The notes beneath the pieces are model-generated. The model searched no databases. It was not told the DNA's origin and worked only from the letters and a program-made list of their open reading frames with translations. From an uncultured Lachnospiraceae bacterium (GTDB lineage: Bacteria > Bacillota > Clostridia > Lachnospirales > Lachnospiraceae): a stretch of 64,000 bases of DNA. Position 1 is the first letter of the stretch. Each line of letters begins with the position of its first letter. Shown piece after piece: positions 63,794-64,000 of this stretch. The stretch is taken from positions 61,523 to 125,522 of the forward strand of contig CANAPP010000002.1 of assembly GCA_947363565.1 (NCBI GenBank), given 5' to 3'. A program made the position numbers and the translations under genes.

Positions 63794-64000
63794 ATGATAC
63801 AAATTCGCCCCGTTTCTGACCTTAGAAATAAATTTCCGGAAATTGAGACTATCGTAAATAGCGGAAAACCTGTTTATCTTACAAAGAATGGCTACGGAGT
63901 TATGGTAGTTTTGAGCTTGGAGGAATACGCAAATCTGACAGACAGTATAGAGATGAAACTTGACGAAGCCGACAGACAGGCGGCAATGACGGAAGAAAGG
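63794..64000 (+). CDS. Phd/YefM-family type II antitoxin (partial)
   Basis: The first 69 codons read MIQIRPVSDLRNKFPEI, then VYLTKNGYGVMVVLSLEEY, the typical Phd/YefM antitoxin fold that binds DNA and a RelE-type toxin. AAAAGGAG precedes ATG 63794. The gene runs off the window, so the toxin gene is unseen. Presence inside an ICE suggests a stability function. Confidence 0.8.
   Translation, partial: MIQIRPVSDLRNKFPEIETIVNSGKPVYLTKNGYGVMVVLSLEEYANLTDSIEMKLDEADRQAAMTEER

Larger units (their letters stand above)
59577..64000 (+). mobile_element. Left part of a Tn916-family integrative conjugative element (partial)
   Basis: From the cut in cotJC onward the genes are a leader with attenuator-like terminator, a surface adhesin with sortase signal, two YdcP/DUF961 genes equivalent to Tn916 orf23 and orf22, and an antitoxin gene. 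This order is the conjugation-module start of Tn916-type elements. Integrase, excisionase, relaxase and the other end lie outside the window. The exact left end is not identified; 59577 is the cotJC break. Confidence 0.7.

Overview
The window looks like a chromosomal segment of a gut Clostridia bacterium of the family Lachnospiraceae (Firmicutes), probably near the Dorea / [Clostridium] scindens group; the genus is an inference. The clues are Firmicutes gene orders (yicC-gmk-rpoZ-rimO-pgsA-cinA and dnaG-rpoD-trmK-nif3), the GGGtGRT gene typical of this family, strong AGGAGG ribosome binding sites, near-consensus SigA promoters and a spore-coat catalase (cotJC) remnant. Start codons in the ORF track were moved wherever a ribosome binding site pointed to a downstream start.

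Layout. 0-6 kb: pheA, a DUF815 AAA+ ATPase, a MATE exporter and convergent rqcH (ribosome quality control). 5.8-12.5 kb: yicC-gmk-rpoZ-rimO-pgsA-cinA, tightly packed or overlapping, then an unusual membrane-tethered acetyltransferase fusion. 12.6-15.1 kb: an IscU/NifU-like gene and the GGGtGRT gene, separated by a strongly folded intergenic element, then uracil-DNA glycosylase. 15.3-17.6 kb: ilvH, ilvC, copy 1 of a 93-bp palindromic repeat, and rpsT with a structured leader. 17.8-27.4 kb: split ThrE exporter, degenerate sirtuin, gltX, SF1 helicase, orphan sugar-binding lipoprotein, an apparently catalytically dead GH13 protein, TraX-like and DUF5662 proteins. 27.4-34.1 kb: tRNA-Leu, two MATE exporters, a Y-family polymerase with its YolD-like partner, and a double-domain PPK2. 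34.1-41.4 kb: dgt, dnaG, rpoD, trmK, nif3-like gene and a nucleoside kinase. 41.4-55.7 kb is a sensing and defence block: a hybrid histidine kinase; a lantibiotic-immunity-type ABC operon with an XRE regulator and an OmpR-type two-component system; repeat copy 2; and a BceAB-like ABC pair divergent from a LytTR/GHKL system. 55.8-58.6 kb: tRNA-Arg, a membrane protein, htrA and a zinc-ribbon membrane protein.

58.6-64 kb is mobile and decayed: an IS256-type transposase remnant, then the 3' part of cotJC cut off by foreign sequence. That sequence carries a large NlpC/P60-SpaA-VaFE surface adhesin, two Tn916-type DUF961 genes and an antitoxin gene running off the window. I read this as the left end of a Tn916-family integrative conjugative element inserted in cotJC.

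The signals most worth following are the 93-bp repeat family, the folded element between the IscU-like and GGGtGRT genes, tandem 11-bp response-regulator boxes controlling the immunity ABC operon, the 21-bp-spaced LytTR boxes, the dead GH13 protein, the transmembrane GNAT-DUF3298 fusion, and the element junction in cotJC. No CRISPR array, rRNA, origin or T-box was seen.
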